From contig NZ_JACHXR010000006.1 in the NCBI RefSeq assembly GCF_014192275.1, positions 124,001-188,000 of the forward strand: a DNA stretch of 64,000 bases, written 5' to 3'. The position numbers and the translations under genes were made by a program. A model generated the notes under the pieces. It was not told where the DNA came from. It made no database searches and saw only the letters and a program-made list of their open reading frames with translations. Position 1 is the first letter of the stretch. Each line of letters opens with the position of its first letter. This stretch comes from Halomonas stenophila. GTDB taxonomy: Bacteria > Pseudomonadota > Gammaproteobacteria > Pseudomonadales > Halomonadaceae. Shown here piece after piece: positions 36,478 to 47,694 of the stretch.

Positions 36478-37865
36478 TGATCCGGAACCTTACCCTGCGC
36501 GCCGCGCTGGCCGGCCTGCTGCTGGGGATGTCGTTGCTGGCCCAGGCCCAGGAGGGCGCCGCGGCGACGGACGCGCCCCTCGAGACCCTGCGCGCCGAGC
36601 GCGAGGCCGCCGAGGCTCGGGACCGGGCGCGGCTGGCCGAGCTGGTCGACGACGAGCAGGCCCTCGACGCCGCCCTCGAACAGGCCCGTGCCGAATTGGC
36701 CGAGGTTCGGGAGCGCCGCGAGACCCTGGACAGCCGACAGCAGGCCCAGACCGCCGAGCTCGAGGCCCTCCAGGCCCGTCGCCAGGAGCAGGGCGGTGAC
36801 CTCGAGGCGGTCTTCGACGAGGTGGCCGGCGTCAGCGGCGAGCTGCGCGACGAGCTGAGCGCCGGCTGGCTGACCCTGGGCGCCGAGGCCGGCCTGCCGC
36901 CGCGCCTGGACGCCGACGGCATCCTGCGCGCCGAGCAGCTCGCCACCCTGGCCGACAGCCTGATGGGCCTGACCCGGGAAACCGCCCGCGTGGTCGGCCT
37001 GCAGGCGCCGGTGGCCGGCGCCGACGGTGAGGTGGCCGAGCGCACCGTGATCCGCCTCGGCGACCTGCTGGCGGCCAGCGACGGCCAGTTGCTGGAGCGC
37101 GCCGGCGAGGACGGCCGCCTGACGGTGCTGCCGCATACCCCGGCCGGCGTGGCCGAGCGCCTGCAGGCCTTCCAGGCCGGCGAGGGCGAGGTGGTGTCCT
37201 TCGATCCCGCCGACGGCCGGGTCCTCGAGGCCCTGGCTCGGCAGCCGACCCTCTGGGAGCGCTTCCGCCAGGGCGGCGCCGTGGGCTATGTGGTGGTGGC
37301 CCTGGGCCTCGGCGGCCTGCTGGTGGCGCTCGGCCAGTATCTCTACCTGCTGCGGGTCACCGTGACCCTGCGCCGCCAACTGGGGGATCTCGCGCGGCTG
37401 CGCGACGACAACCCCCTGGGCCGGGCGCTTCAGCGTTTCCAGGCCCTCGGCACCGGCCACGCCCCCGAGGCCCTGGAGGCCCGCCTCGATGAGGCGCTGC
37501 TCGCCGAGCAGCCGCGCCTCGAGCGCGGCCAGGGCCTGGTCAAGATGCTCGCCGCGGTGGCGCCGCTGCTGGGCCTGCTGGGGACGGTCACCGGCATGAT
37601 CGTGACCTTCCAGTCGATCACCGTGTTCGGCACCGGCGACCCCCAACTGATGGCCGGCGGCATCAGCCAGGCGCTGGTCACCACGGTGCTCGGCCTGATC
37701 ACCGCCGTGCCGCTGCTGTTCGCCCACACGGCGCTGTCCAGCCGCAGTCGCGCGCTGATCGGCACCCTGGAGGGCCGGGCCAGCGCCGTGCTCGCCGACA
37801 CCCTGGAGGCGGGCCGCACCGCCTCCCCGCGTGAAGCGCCGCGCCATGCCGATGCCCTGGCTTGA
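36477..37865 (+). CDS. ttpC: TonB2-system ExbB-like protein with periplasmic extension (TtpC)
   Basis: A 462-residue TtpC-like protein. A signal-like N terminus (to about residue 23) and a long Glu/Arg/Ala coiled coil (about 30-110) lie in the periplasm. A transmembrane helix follows at about 272-292, and then a TolQ/ExbB core with LAAVAPLLGLLGTVTGMIVTF and GGISQALVTTVLGLITAVPLL. In Vibrio TtpC is an essential extra component of the TonB2 system for iron-siderophore uptake. It starts within the upstream stop and overlaps exbB2. Confidence 0.85.
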   Translation: MIRNLTLRAALAGLLLGMSLLAQAQEGAAATDAPLETLRAEREAAEARDRARLAELVDDEQALDAALEQARAELAEVRERRETLDSRQQAQTAELEALQARRQEQGGDLEAVFDEVAGVSGELRDELSAGWLTLGAEAGLPPRLDADGILRAEQLATLADSLMGLTRETARVVGLQAPVAGADGEVAERTVIRLGDLLAASDGQLLERAGEDGRLTVLPHTPAGVAERLQAFQAGEGEVVSFDPADGRVLEALARQPTLWERFRQGGAVGYVVVALGLGGLLVALGQYLYLLRVTVTLRRQLGDLARLRDDNPLGRALQRFQALGTGHAPEALEARLDEALLAEQPRLERGQGLVKMLAAVAPLLGLLGTVTGMIVTFQSITVFGTGDPQLMAGGISQALVTTVLGLITAVPLLFAHTALSSRSRALIGTLEGRASAVLADTLEAGRTASPREAPRHADALA

Positions 37866-38382
37866 GCCCCTGGCGCGGCTGGTCGAGGCCGGTGGCCCCG
37901 TTCTGGTGGTCATCGTCGGCGTGGCCGTGCTGCTGTTCTCGCTGGCCCTGGAGCGCTGGTGGTTCTTCCGACTCCACTACCGCCCGGCGCGCCGGGCGCT
38001 GGTGGCGCGCTGGGTGGCGCGGGCCGACCACGCCAGCTGGAGCGCCCTGACCCTGCGTGAGGTCTGGGCGCGGGAGCTGATCGCCCGGCTGCGCGGCCCG
38101 CTGCCCTGGCTGAAGCTGCTGGTGGTGATCTGCCCGCTGCTCGGCCTGCTGGGCACCGTCACCGGCATGATCACGGTGTTCGACAGCCTGGCCGTCAGCG
38201 AGGTCAACCAGGCCCGGGCCATGGCCGACGGCGTGGCCCGGGCCACCCTGCCCACCCTGAGCGGCATGGCGGTCTCGGTGGTGGGACTGCTGTTCATCAC
38301 CCGTCTCGAACACATCATCCGGCGCGAGGACCAGCGGCTGCATGACCGCCTGGCCCGCGCCGTGGAGGACGCCCATGCGTAG
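37846..38382 (+). CDS. exbB2: ExbB-type proton channel protein of the TonB2 system
   Basis: A 178-residue short ExbB. It has an N-terminal helix (about 15-35), then the family motif CPLLGLLGTVTGMITVFDSL and a third helix near GMAVSVVGLLFITRL. The start is not certain: GTG 37831, ATG 37846 and ATG 37852 are all in frame, and all overlap the end of ttpC. I chose 37846. The overlap suggests translational coupling. It should pair with ExbD2 just downstream. Confidence 0.88.
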   Translation: MPMPWLEPLARLVEAGGPVLVVIVGVAVLLFSLALERWWFFRLHYRPARRALVARWVARADHASWSALTLREVWARELIARLRGPLPWLKLLVVICPLLGLLGTVTGMITVFDSLAVSEVNQARAMADGVARATLPTLSGMAVSVVGLLFITRLEHIIRREDQRLHDRLARAVEDAHA

Positions 38383-38782
38383 ACGCCGACTGGCCACCGC
38401 CGGCGAGGAGACCAGCGAGGTCAACCTGACCCCGATGCTGGACGTGGTCTTCATCATGCTGATCTTCTTCATCGTCACCACCAGTTTCATCAAGGAGAGC
38501 GGGGTGGAGATCGAGCGCCCGGAGTCCAGCGCGGCGACCCCGCGCCCGGACGTCCAGGTGCTGGTGGCGATCACCCCGGAAGGGGCGGTCTGGGTGGATG
38601 GCGAGCCGGTGGATCTGCACCGGGTGGGTCCCAGGGTGGCCGGCCTGGTCAGCGACGACGGCTCGGTGGTCATCCAGGCCGACCGCGAGGCGGCCACCGG
38701 CGTGCTGATCGAGGTGATGGACCGCCTGCGCGAGGCCGACGTCGAGCAGGTGGCCGTGGCCGCCCAGCGGAGCGGCGCCTGA
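38375..38782 (+). CDS. exbD2: ExbD-type protein of the TonB2 system
   Basis: A 135-residue ExbD. SEVNLTPMLDVVFIMLIFF forms the single transmembrane helix with the protonatable Asp, followed by a compact periplasmic domain ending near VEQVAVAAQ. ATG at 38375 overlaps the exbB2 stop and is the only start that places the helix near residue 20-40 as in other ExbD proteins. Its stop overlaps the tonB2 start (TGATG). Confidence 0.9.
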   Translation: MRRRRLATAGEETSEVNLTPMLDVVFIMLIFFIVTTSFIKESGVEIERPESSAATPRPDVQVLVAITPEGAVWVDGEPVDLHRVGPRVAGLVSDDGSVVIQADREAATGVLIEVMDRLREADVEQVAVAAQRSGA

Positions 38783-39540
38783 TGCGGCTGCCGGTCTCGC
38801 TGCTCGCCGGAACAGCGCTGACGCTGGCGCTGTTCCTGCTGCTGGCGCTCCTGGTGGTGCCGCCCCAGGCCGAGCCCGAGCCCCGTCAGGAGCTGACCCT
38901 GGCGCTGGCCGAGGTGCCGGCCGAACCGGCGCCGGAGCCGGTGCCGGCCTCCGCCGCGCCGCCCCCGCCACCCAGTGCGCCGACACCGCCCCCGGAGCCG
39001 GCCCCGGCGCCGGCCGTGGACAGCACCATCGCCCTGCCCGAGCCGGAGCTGCCGCCCATGGAGGCGCCGGAGGTGCCCCTGGACGAGTCCCTGCCGGAGC
39101 TCACCGAGACGCCGCCGCAGCCCGAACCGCAACCCGAACCTCAGCCCGAGCCCGAGCCGCAACCGGATCCCGAGCCGTCTCCCAGCCCGGAGCCCTCGCC
39201 GAGCCCGGCGCCGGCCAGCGAGTCCGCCTCGGCGTCGCCCGCGTCGTCCCAGGCCGTCTCCAATGAGCCCGTGGACGTGGGCAACTCGGCCCAGGCGACC
39301 CGCCGCGTGCCCCCGGAGTATCCGTCCCGGGCCCGTCGCCGCGGCCTCCAGGGGTATGTGCTGGTGCAGTTCATCATCGCCCCCGATGGCCGGGTCGAGC
39401 GCGGCAGCATCGAGGTGCTGGAGGCCGAGCCGGCGCGGGTCTTCGAGCGTGCCGCCCGCCGCGCCATCGCCGACTGGCGCTTCGCCGAGGCCGACGGGCG
39501 ACGTCGGGCGCGCCAGCGCCTGGAATTCCAGTTGAGGTGA
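38782..39540 (+). CDS. tonB2: TonB family protein
   Basis: TonB2 transmits proton-motive force to outer-membrane receptors. The 252-residue protein has an N-terminal transmembrane helix (about 4-27). A Pro/Glu-rich spacer (about 30-150) with runs of PEPQ and PSP spans the periplasm. The C-terminal TonB domain contains PPEYPSRARRRGLQGYVLV and DGRVERGSIEVL. The order ttpC-exbB2-exbD2-tonB2 fixes it as the TonB of this operon. The receptor is not in the window. Confidence 0.92.
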   Translation: MRLPVSLLAGTALTLALFLLLALLVVPPQAEPEPRQELTLALAEVPAEPAPEPVPASAAPPPPPSAPTPPPEPAPAPAVDSTIALPEPELPPMEAPEVPLDESLPELTETPPQPEPQPEPQPEPEPQPDPEPSPSPEPSPSPAPASESASASPASSQAVSNEPVDVGNSAQATRRVPPEYPSRARRRGLQGYVLVQFIIAPDGRVERGSIEVLEAEPARVFERAARRAIADWRFAEADGRRRARQRLEFQLR

Positions 39541-39544
39541 GCAC

Positions 39545-40705
39545 ATGACGCGAACGCTTTCCCTGGCCGGCCTGCTGGCGGGCGCCTGGCTGGGCCTGGT
39601 GACTCCCGTGCTGGCCGCCCCGTCGTTGCCGGGCGGTATCATCCGCGACCTGCATGGCCTGGAGCAGCGCCTCCAGGCCGACGCCGCCGGCGAGGTGCGC
39701 GGGCGGGCCCTGGCCCAGGCCGAGCGCCTGGCCGGAGGCAATGCCGCGGACCGCTGGGCCAGGGCGCTCTACCTGCAGCTCGCCGCCGGCGCGGAGGCGC
39801 GCCTCGGCAACGCCCGGGCCGCCGCCGATCACCTGGCCAGCGCCCGCGCCACCGAGGGCGTCGAGGCGGCGCAGGCCGACCGCTGGCTGCGCCAGGAGGT
39901 CGGGTTGCGCCTCGAGGCCGGCCAGGCCGAGGAGGCCCGGGGGCTGCTCGCCGACTGGCTGTCCCGCCATGGCGGTGCGGCCGACGACCACTGGCGGATG
40001 GCCCGGCTGCTGGCCGCCGAGACGAACTGGGAGGCCGCGGCGCGCTGGGTTCGGCGGGCCCTGGAGGCCGGCGGCGAGCCGGTCGGGACGCAGGCCTCGC
40101 TGGCCGCCAGCGTGCTGCAGCGCGCCGGCGACGAGGCCTCGGCCCTGGCCGTGCTGGAGCGTCGGCTGGAGAACGCCGAGGACGACCCCGAGGCCTGGCG
40201 TCGGGCGGCGGGCCTGGCCCAGCGGCTGGGGGATCCCGGCCGGGCGGCGGCGCTCTGGGAGGCGGGCTGGCGACGTGGCGTGCTGACCGGGCGCGACGAC
40301 CTCCGTCAGCGCATTCGCCTGCACCTGGCCGGCGGCACCCCGGCCCGGGCCGCCGAGCTGCTCGCCACGGCGCTGGAGGAGGGCACGCTGGCCGACGACC
40401 CGGCCAACCGCCGCCTGCTGGCCAGGGCCTGGCAGGCGGCGCGGGACCGCGAGCGGGCCCTGGCCGCCTGGGAGGCGCTTGCCGAGCGTAGCGGGGCCGG
40501 CGAGGACTGGCTGCACCTGGGCCAACTGGCCCATGGTTGGGGCGAGTGGGCGCTCGCCGAACGGGCCCTGGAGCGGGCCCTGGCCCTCGGCGAGGCAGGA
40601 GCCGAGGCCTGGCTAGCCAGCCTGCCGGAAGGGCAGGGCGACGGAGCCGGGGAGACCGGCTCCACTACGCCTCAGCAGTCCAGCTCGGCCCACACCGGGG
40701 CGTGA
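39545..40705 (+). CDS. Tetratricopeptide-repeat protein of the TonB2 operon
   Basis: A 386-residue secreted protein: a signal peptide (about 1-24, ending VLAAP) and then TPR-like helical repeats dominated by Ala, Leu, Arg and Glu. The final 30 residues are Gly/Ser/Thr-rich and probably disordered. A TPR protein ends the TonB2 operons of Vibrio as well. It starts four bases after the tonB2 stop. The 3' end overlaps the convergent xthA by 34 bp. Confidence 0.8.
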   Translation: MTRTLSLAGLLAGAWLGLVTPVLAAPSLPGGIIRDLHGLEQRLQADAAGEVRGRALAQAERLAGGNAADRWARALYLQLAAGAEARLGNARAAADHLASARATEGVEAAQADRWLRQEVGLRLEAGQAEEARGLLADWLSRHGGAADDHWRMARLLAAETNWEAAARWVRRALEAGGEPVGTQASLAASVLQRAGDEASALAVLERRLENAEDDPEAWRRAAGLAQRLGDPGRAAALWEAGWRRGVLTGRDDLRQRIRLHLAGGTPARAAELLATALEEGTLADDPANRRLLARAWQAARDRERALAAWEALAERSGAGEDWLHLGQLAHGWGEWALAERALERALALGEAGAEAWLASLPEGQGDGAGETGSTTPQQSSSAHTGA

Positions 40706-41487
40706 TCCGAGGGCCTCTCCATGCCCCGCAGTTCGTAGTCGATGCCGGCCTCCCGGACCTTCCCGGCCAGCGGTTCGGTCACCAGGATGTAGTCGATGCG
40801 CAGGCCGCGCCTGGGGTCGCGGTCGAAGCCCCTGGAGCGGTAGTCGAACCAGCTGAAGCGGTCGTCCACCTCGGGGTGGCAGACCCGGTAGCTGTCGGTG
40901 AGCCCCCAGCCCTTGATCCCTTCGAGCCATTCCCGTTCCACCGGCTGGAAGCTGGTCTTGCCCTCGCGCAGCCAGCGCTTGCGGTTGGCCTCGCCGATGC
41001 CGATGTCGATGTCCTCGGGCGAGATGTTGAAGTCGCCCATGATCGCCAGGCGCTCCTCGGGGGAGTGCTGCTCGGCGAGCAGGCGGCTCAGCTGGGCGTA
41101 GAAGGCGCGCTTGTGGGGAAACTTCACCGGATGGTCGACGTTCTCGCCCTGGGGAAAGTAACCGTTCCAGACCGTCAGCGGTGCGCCGTCCTCGCCGCAC
41201 AGGCGCACGCCGATCAGTCGGCGCTGGGCGTCCTCGCCGTCGTCGGGGAAGCCCCGGTAGACCGCCTCGGGCTCGTCCCGGCACAGCAGGGCCACCCCAT
41301 AGTGCCCCTTCTGGCCGTGGAAATAGACGTGGTAGCCCATGGCCTCGACGGCGGCCACCGGGAACTCGCTGTCCTGGACCTTGGTTTCCTGCAGGCCGAT
41401 CACCGCCGGGCGGTGCGCCTCGATCAGCGCCTCGAGCTGGTGGAGGCGGGCACGAATGCCGTTGATGTTGAATGAGACCAGGCGCAT
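40672..41487 (-). CDS. xthA: Exodeoxyribonuclease III
   Basis: XthA is the main AP endonuclease and a 3'-5' exonuclease. The 271-residue protein has [12 protein letters not shown] at the start, LQETKVQD with the metal-binding Glu, [13 protein letters not shown] with the catalytic Asp/Asn pair, and the C-terminal [10 protein letters not shown] with the catalytic Asp/His. It lies four bases downstream of a small basic-protein gene on the same strand. The end overlaps the TPR gene. Confidence 0.96.
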   Translation of the reverse strand: MRLVSFNINGIRARLHQLEALIEAHRPAVIGLQETKVQDSEFPVAAVEAMGYHVYFHGQKGHYGVALLCRDEPEAVYRGFPDDGEDAQRRLIGVRLCGEDGAPLTVWNGYFPQGENVDHPVKFPHKRAFYAQLSRLLAEQHSPEERLAIMGDFNISPEDIDIGIGEANRKRWLREGKTSFQPVEREWLEGIKGWGLTDSYRVCHPEVDDRFSWFDYRSRGFDRDPRRGLRIDYILVTEPLAGKVREAGIDYELRGMERPSDHAPVWAELDC

Positions 41488-41490
41488 CGG

Positions 41491-41727
41491 TCAGTCGTCC
41501 TTGTTCTCGGGCTTGTCGGGATGGATCTCGATGGACTGGCCGGTCTCCTGACGGGTCAGCTTGCGGGCCGCCTGCAGCTTGCGCTGCTGGCGCTTCTTCT
41601 GGGTGTAGCGGCGCGACGAGGTGACCTCGTCGGGGTTCTCGTGGCGCCACTGCTTGTAGTCCTTGCGCCGGCCGGTGCGAATCGTCACCTTGTCGGCCAG
41701 CGATCGGGTCTTCTTTCTGCGTGTCAT
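41491..41727 (-). CDS. Small highly basic hypothetical protein
   Basis: A 78-residue protein, very rich in Lys, Arg and Gln (for example RRKKTRS and [10 protein letters not shown]), with an acidic tail [15 protein letters not shown] lies well spaced upstream of the ATG. I do not recognise a family. Its charge suggests nucleic-acid or ribosome binding, which is inference. It is co-directional with xthA (three-base gap) and divergent from rhlB. Confidence 0.7.
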   Translation of the reverse strand: MTRRKKTRSLADKVTIRTGRRKDYKQWRHENPDEVTSSRRYTQKKRQQRKLQAARKLTRQETGQSIEIHPDKPENKDD

Positions 41728-41811
41728 GACGCATGCTCCTTGGATACTGGCCGCCATTCTACCAGTCGCAGCCACCGCTTCGACAGCGGGCGGGCCCTCG
41801 CCGCCGGAGGC

Positions 41812-41820
41812 TGGTACAAT
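41812..41820 (+). promoter_or_regulatory. Extended -10 promoter for rhlB
   Basis: TGG-TACAAT (41812-41820) fits an extended -10 (TGn plus a five-of-six -10). The position of a -35 is occupied by GGGCCC, so recognition would rest on the extended motif. Transcription would start near 41827. Confidence 0.55.
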
Positions 41821-41865
41821 GGCCGTTTGCGTCACGCAACCTCCCGAGACGCTTTCATCCACTAC

Positions 41866-43167
41866 ATGGACGAGACAGCACAGCCTATGAGCGAGTCGGA
41901 ACAGACCACAGCACCGGCCAAGACCGAGAACCGCAAGCCCAAGCGTCGCCGTCGCAAGCCGCGCCGCCGCCAGTCGAACTGGGACCTGCGCCAGTTCCAG
42001 GTTCCCGCCGTCGCGGGCAAGTGGCGCTTCCATGACTTCGATCTGCCGCTGCCGCTGATGCGCGCCATCCACGCCCAGGGCTTCGAGTACTGCACGCCGA
42101 TCCAGGCCGAGGCGCTGCGCCACACGCTGCTCGGCGGCGACGTGGTGGGCAAGGCCCAGACCGGGACCGGCAAGACCGCCGCCTTCCTGATCTCGATCCT
42201 CGCCTACTTCCTCGAGGAGGAGGCGCCGGACGGCCAGAAGCCCGGGGCCCCCCGGGCGCTGATCGTGGCGCCGACCCGGGAACTGGCGCTGCAGATCGAG
42301 AAGGACGCCAAGGCGCTGGCGCGCTTCACCCAGCTCAATGTCGCCAGCGTGGTGGGGGGCATGGATTACCAGAAGCAGCTGGAGGGGCTGGGCAAGCGGC
42401 TGGATATCCTGGTCGCCACCCCGGGCCGGCTGCTGGATTTCCACCAGAAGCGCGACGTCGACCTGACCCAGGTCGAGGTGCTGGTGCTCGACGAGGCGGA
42501 CCGCATGCTCTCCATGGGCTTCATCCCCGACGTCAAGCGCATCATCCGCCATACGCCGAAGAAGGAAGAGCGCCAGACCTTCCTGTTCTCGGCGACCTTC
42601 ACCGAGGACATCCTCAACCTGGCCAGCCAGTGGACCCATGAGCCGGCCCACGTGGAGATCGCGGTCACCGTCGACAACGCCGCCGACATCGACCAGCGGG
42701 TCTACCTGGTCGGCGACGAGGACAAGCAGCGCCTGCTGGTCAAGCTGCTGCAGCAGGAGAGCTTCGACCGGGTGATGGTCTTCGGCAACCGCCGCGACCT
42801 GGTGCGCAAGCTCGACGAGCTGCTCAAGCAGGCCGGCATCAACGCCGCCATGCTCTCCGGCGACGTGCCCCAGAACCAGCGCATCCGCACCCTCGAGCAG
42901 TTCCGCGAGGGCGAGATCCAGGTACTGGTGGCGACCGACGTGGCCGGCCGCGGCATCCATATCGAGGATGTCAGCCACGTGATCAACTACACCCTGCCGG
43001 AGGATCCCGAGGACTACGTCCACCGCATCGGCCGCACCGGCCGTGCCGGCGCCAAGGGCGTGTCGATCAGCTTCGTGGGCGAGGAAGACGCCTTCTCCCT
43101 GCCGGAGATCGAGCGCTTCATCAACGACAAGCTGCCCTGCGAGCATCCGCCGGAAGGGCTGCTGTAA
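41866..43167 (+). CDS. rhlB: ATP-dependent RNA helicase RhlB
   Basis: A DEAD-box helicase of 433 residues. A basic N terminus ([13 protein letters not shown]) precedes the Q motif ([12 protein letters not shown]), motif [21 protein letters not shown], motif [11 protein letters not shown], motif III FSATF and motif [12 protein letters not shown]. The start is not certain: ATG 41866 and ATG 41887 are both in frame and neither has a good ribosome site. RhlB unwinds RNA for RNase E, which is also encoded in this window; the basic N terminus resembles Pseudomonas and Halomonas RhlB rather than E. coli. Confidence 0.92.
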   Translation: MDETAQPMSESEQTTAPAKTENRKPKRRRRKPRRRQSNWDLRQFQVPAVAGKWRFHDFDLPLPLMRAIHAQGFEYCTPIQAEALRHTLLGGDVVGKAQTGTGKTAAFLISILAYFLEEEAPDGQKPGAPRALIVAPTRELALQIEKDAKALARFTQLNVASVVGGMDYQKQLEGLGKRLDILVATPGRLLDFHQKRDVDLTQVEVLVLDEADRMLSMGFIPDVKRIIRHTPKKEERQTFLFSATFTEDILNLASQWTHEPAHVEIAVTVDNAADIDQRVYLVGDEDKQRLLVKLLQQESFDRVMVFGNRRDLVRKLDELLKQAGINAAMLSGDVPQNQRIRTLEQFREGEIQVLVATDVAGRGIHIEDVSHVINYTLPEDPEDYVHRIGRTGRAGAKGVSISFVGEEDAFSLPEIERFINDKLPCEHPPEGLL

Positions 43168-43235
43168 GCTTCAAGAGCGGCGCTGCGCGCCTGGAAGCGG
43201 GAAGACGCGGCTGCGCCGCTTGAAGAAAGACCGTG
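43168..43235. repeat. Stop-anchored hairpin element, copy 4 (rhlB/dinG)
   Basis: Five bases after the rhlB stop, the exact 20-mer AAGAGCGGCGCTGCGCGCCT recurs (43173-43192). A second hairpin of the same form but different sequence follows: GCGGC-TGC-GCCGC (43207-43219), and then purine-rich TTGAAGAAAGA. This copy lacks the pyrimidine arm. Two hairpins with the same loop suggest partial duplication. Confidence 0.75.
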
Positions 43236-43295
43236 CGGGGTGCGCCCGAGAAACCACCCGAGTGAGCGGCGCCGGGGACAGGCCGTAGCGGAGGT

Positions 43296-43317
43296 CCTCT
43301 GCCATGGATGGCAGAGG
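43296..43317 (+). terminator. Hairpin upstream of dinG
   Basis: A perfect 10-bp inverted repeat, CCTCTGCCAT with ATGGCAGAGG (43296-43305, 43308-43317). No T run follows. It lies 88 bases upstream of dinG, so it could be a leader structure instead of a terminator. Confidence 0.45.
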
Positions 43318-43404
43318 TAGCGCCCAGGGAAGGGTTCACAGCGCCTCCGCATCGGCCTGTCGCCGGAAAAGCCGCGGTTTTACCCTAACGATGCAGGCGC
43401 AACC

Positions 43405-45549
<2,145 letters not shown>

Positions 45550-45600
45550 GTCATGGGGGCGCGGCCCGGCAATCGCGCCTCGTGGGTGGCAGGAATCGAC

Positions 45601-46458
45601 ATGAAACTGATCCTCAGCCGCAAGGGCTTCGATACTTCCGCCGGGGGCGTGCCCAGCCCGATCCTGCCCGATGGCCGGCTGGTGGTGCTGCCGATTCCCG
45701 ACGCGCGCTCGGTGATTCCCTTCGAGGCGATCCGCCATCAGGGCGAGCCCCTGGGGCCCCTGGTGGCCGATCTCACCCGGGGCAGGATCGCCCCGGATGC
45801 CGGGGCGCACCTCGATCCCGACCTGCTGGCCGATAGCCTGCCGCGCCGACCGGGCTGGCGGCCGGTGTTCGGGCAGATGGGCCAGGCGCAGAGCCACCTG
45901 CGCAACCAGGGCGTCGGGGCGGGGGACCTGTTCCTGTTCTTCGGGCTCTTTCGCCGCGTCGAGCGTACGACGGCGGGATGGCGCTTCGTGCGCGAGTCGC
46001 GGCCCTGCCATCTGCTGTGGGGCTGGATGCAGGTGGCCGAGAGGCTGACGCTGGGCGATGTCGGGCCCGAGGGCGTCGAGTGGGCCTACGATCATCCCCA
46101 CTGCCAGCGGCTCGACGCGCCGAACAACGTCCTCTACCTCGCCCGGCGGCACCTGCAGCTGCACGGGCTGGCCGACTCGCTGCCGGGGGCGGGTGTCTTT
46201 TCCCGGTATGCCGCGGCGCGGCGACTGACGACGACGGCTGCCGACAGGGTCTCCACCTGGGAGCTGCCGCGCTGGTTCCAGCCGGGAGAGGGGCGTCCGC
46301 CGCTCTCCTATCACGCCGACCCGCGGCGCTGGCGGCGGCATGCCGACCGCGTCGAGCTGCAGGCCGTCGCCCGCGGGCAGGAGTTCGTGCTGGACGGCGA
46401 GGCCTATCCCGAGGCGTCGGCCTGGGCACGGGCGCTGATTCGCGGGGGGAATCGCTGA
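45601..46458 (+). CDS. Nmad3-like putative nucleotide modification protein
   Basis: The 285-residue protein opens MKLILSRKGFDTSAGGVPSP, continues ILPDGRLVVLPIPD, and later has HLRNQGVGAGDLFLFFGLFRR and YLARR. By recall this matches the Nmad3 domain (nucleotide modification associated domain 3), predicted from genome context in phage and bacterial base-modification systems. A catalytic activity has not been shown as far as I know. ATG at 45601 has AGGA six bases ahead. No methyltransferase, glycosyltransferase or phage gene is nearby, so it stands alone between dinG and aroG. Confidence 0.65.
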   Translation: MKLILSRKGFDTSAGGVPSPILPDGRLVVLPIPDARSVIPFEAIRHQGEPLGPLVADLTRGRIAPDAGAHLDPDLLADSLPRRPGWRPVFGQMGQAQSHLRNQGVGAGDLFLFFGLFRRVERTTAGWRFVRESRPCHLLWGWMQVAERLTLGDVGPEGVEWAYDHPHCQRLDAPNNVLYLARRHLQLHGLADSLPGAGVFSRYAAARRLTTTAADRVSTWELPRWFQPGEGRPPLSYHADPRRWRRHADRVELQAVARGQEFVLDGEAYPEASAWARALIRGGNR

Positions 46459-46504
46459 GCCGGCAGGCGGGCCTCGGCAAGGCGCGTCCGCCATGGCGGC
46501 CAAA

Positions 46505-46537
46505 GGCGACGGGCCCGCCAGTGGCGGGCCCGTCGCC
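46505..46537. terminator. Strong hairpin between the Nmad3-like gene and aroG
   Basis: A perfect 15-bp stem GGCGACGGGCCCGCC / GGCGGGCCCGTCGCC (46505-46519, 46523-46537) with a 3-nt loop separates two convergent genes. On the minus strand TTTGG follows, so it best serves aroG. Confidence 0.75.
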
Positions 46538-46564
46538 GCAGGTCGTCGCGAGCGGGTGGGGTGG

Positions 46565-47644
46565 TCAGGCGGCCTGGCGGCGCCTGGCCAGCACCGGGGC
46601 CAGCTTCTCGTTCATGGCCTTGAAGGCCTGCTCGGTGGTGTCCCAGTCGATGCAGGCGTCGGTGACGGAGACGCCGTAGACCAGCTGGCTGTGATCCTCG
46701 GGGATCTTCTGGTTGCCCCAGCCGAGGTTGGACTCGACCATCAGCCCGATGATCGAGTGGTTGCCCTCGAGGATCTGGTTGCTGACGTTCTCCAGTACCA
46801 GCGGCTGCAGGCCGGGGTCCTTGTTGGAGTTGGCGTGCGAGCAGTCGATCATGATGTTCGGGGTGACGCCGGCCTTGTTCAGTTCCTGCTCGGCCAGCGC
46901 CACGCTGACGCTGTCGTAGTTCGGCTTGCCGTTGCCGCCGCGCAGCACCACGTGGCCATAGGCGTTGCCGCGGGTGCGGATGATCGCCACCTTGCCGGCC
47001 TGGTCGATGCCCAGGAAGTTATGCGGGTGGGCCACCGACTGCAGGGCGTTGACGGCCACGTCGAGGCTGCCGTCGGTGCCGTTCTTGAAGCCCACCGGGC
47101 AGGACAGGCCGGAGGCCATCTCGCGATGGGTCTGGGACTCGGTGGTCCGGGCGCCGATGGCCGACCAGCTGATGCAGTCCTGCAGGTACTGTGGCGAGAT
47201 CGGGTCCAGCGCCTCGGTGGCGAGCGGCAGGCCCATCTCGGTCAACTCGACGAGCAGGCGGCGGGCGATGTGCAGGCCTTCCTCGATCTCGAAGGAGCCG
47301 TTCAGGTGGGGGTCGTTGATCAGGCCCTTCCAGCCCACCGTGGTGCGCGGCTTCTCGAAATAGACGCGCATCACGATATACAGGCTATCCTTCACCTCAT
47401 CCGCCAGGCGCCGCAGCTTGCGGGCATAGTCCAGGGCGGCGTCCACGTCGTGGATCGAGCAGGGGCCAACCACCATCAGCAGGCGGGGGTCGCGACCGTC
47501 GAGAATGGCCTGGATGGTGTTGCGTCCCTCGATCACCGTCCGCTCGGCCTCCTCGGAGAGGGGGATCTCCTGCTTGAGGGCCGCCGGGGTGATGAGGACG
47601 TCCTCGGAGAGGACGTTGAGGTTGTTGACCTGTTGCTCGGACAT
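46565..47644 (-). CDS. aroG: 3-deoxy-7-phosphoheptulonate synthase, class I (AroG type)
   Basis: DAHP synthase joins PEP and erythrose-4-phosphate to open the shikimate pathway. The 359-residue protein is of type I-alpha length. It has LLMVVGPCSIHD, GWKGLINDP, ATEALDPISPQYLQD, SCPVGFKNGTDG, and the metal-binding IMIDCSHANS. Which aromatic amino acid inhibits it cannot be told with confidence. It is transcribed leftward from a recognizable promoter and is divergent from rpoE. Confidence 0.93.
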   Translation of the reverse strand: MSEQQVNNLNVLSEDVLITPAALKQEIPLSEEAERTVIEGRNTIQAILDGRDPRLLMVVGPCSIHDVDAALDYARKLRRLADEVKDSLYIVMRVYFEKPRTTVGWKGLINDPHLNGSFEIEEGLHIARRLLVELTEMGLPLATEALDPISPQYLQDCISWSAIGARTTESQTHREMASGLSCPVGFKNGTDGSLDVAVNALQSVAHPHNFLGIDQAGKVAIIRTRGNAYGHVVLRGGNGKPNYDSVSVALAEQELNKAGVTPNIMIDCSHANSNKDPGLQPLVLENVSNQILEGNHSIIGLMVESNLGWGNQKIPEDHSQLVYGVSVTDACIDWDTTEQAFKAMNEKLAPVLARRRQAA

Positions 47645-47694
47645 TGTGCTTTGCTACCTGTGTCGTGTCAGCGCTGAGTCGGCGTGAGACGTCT

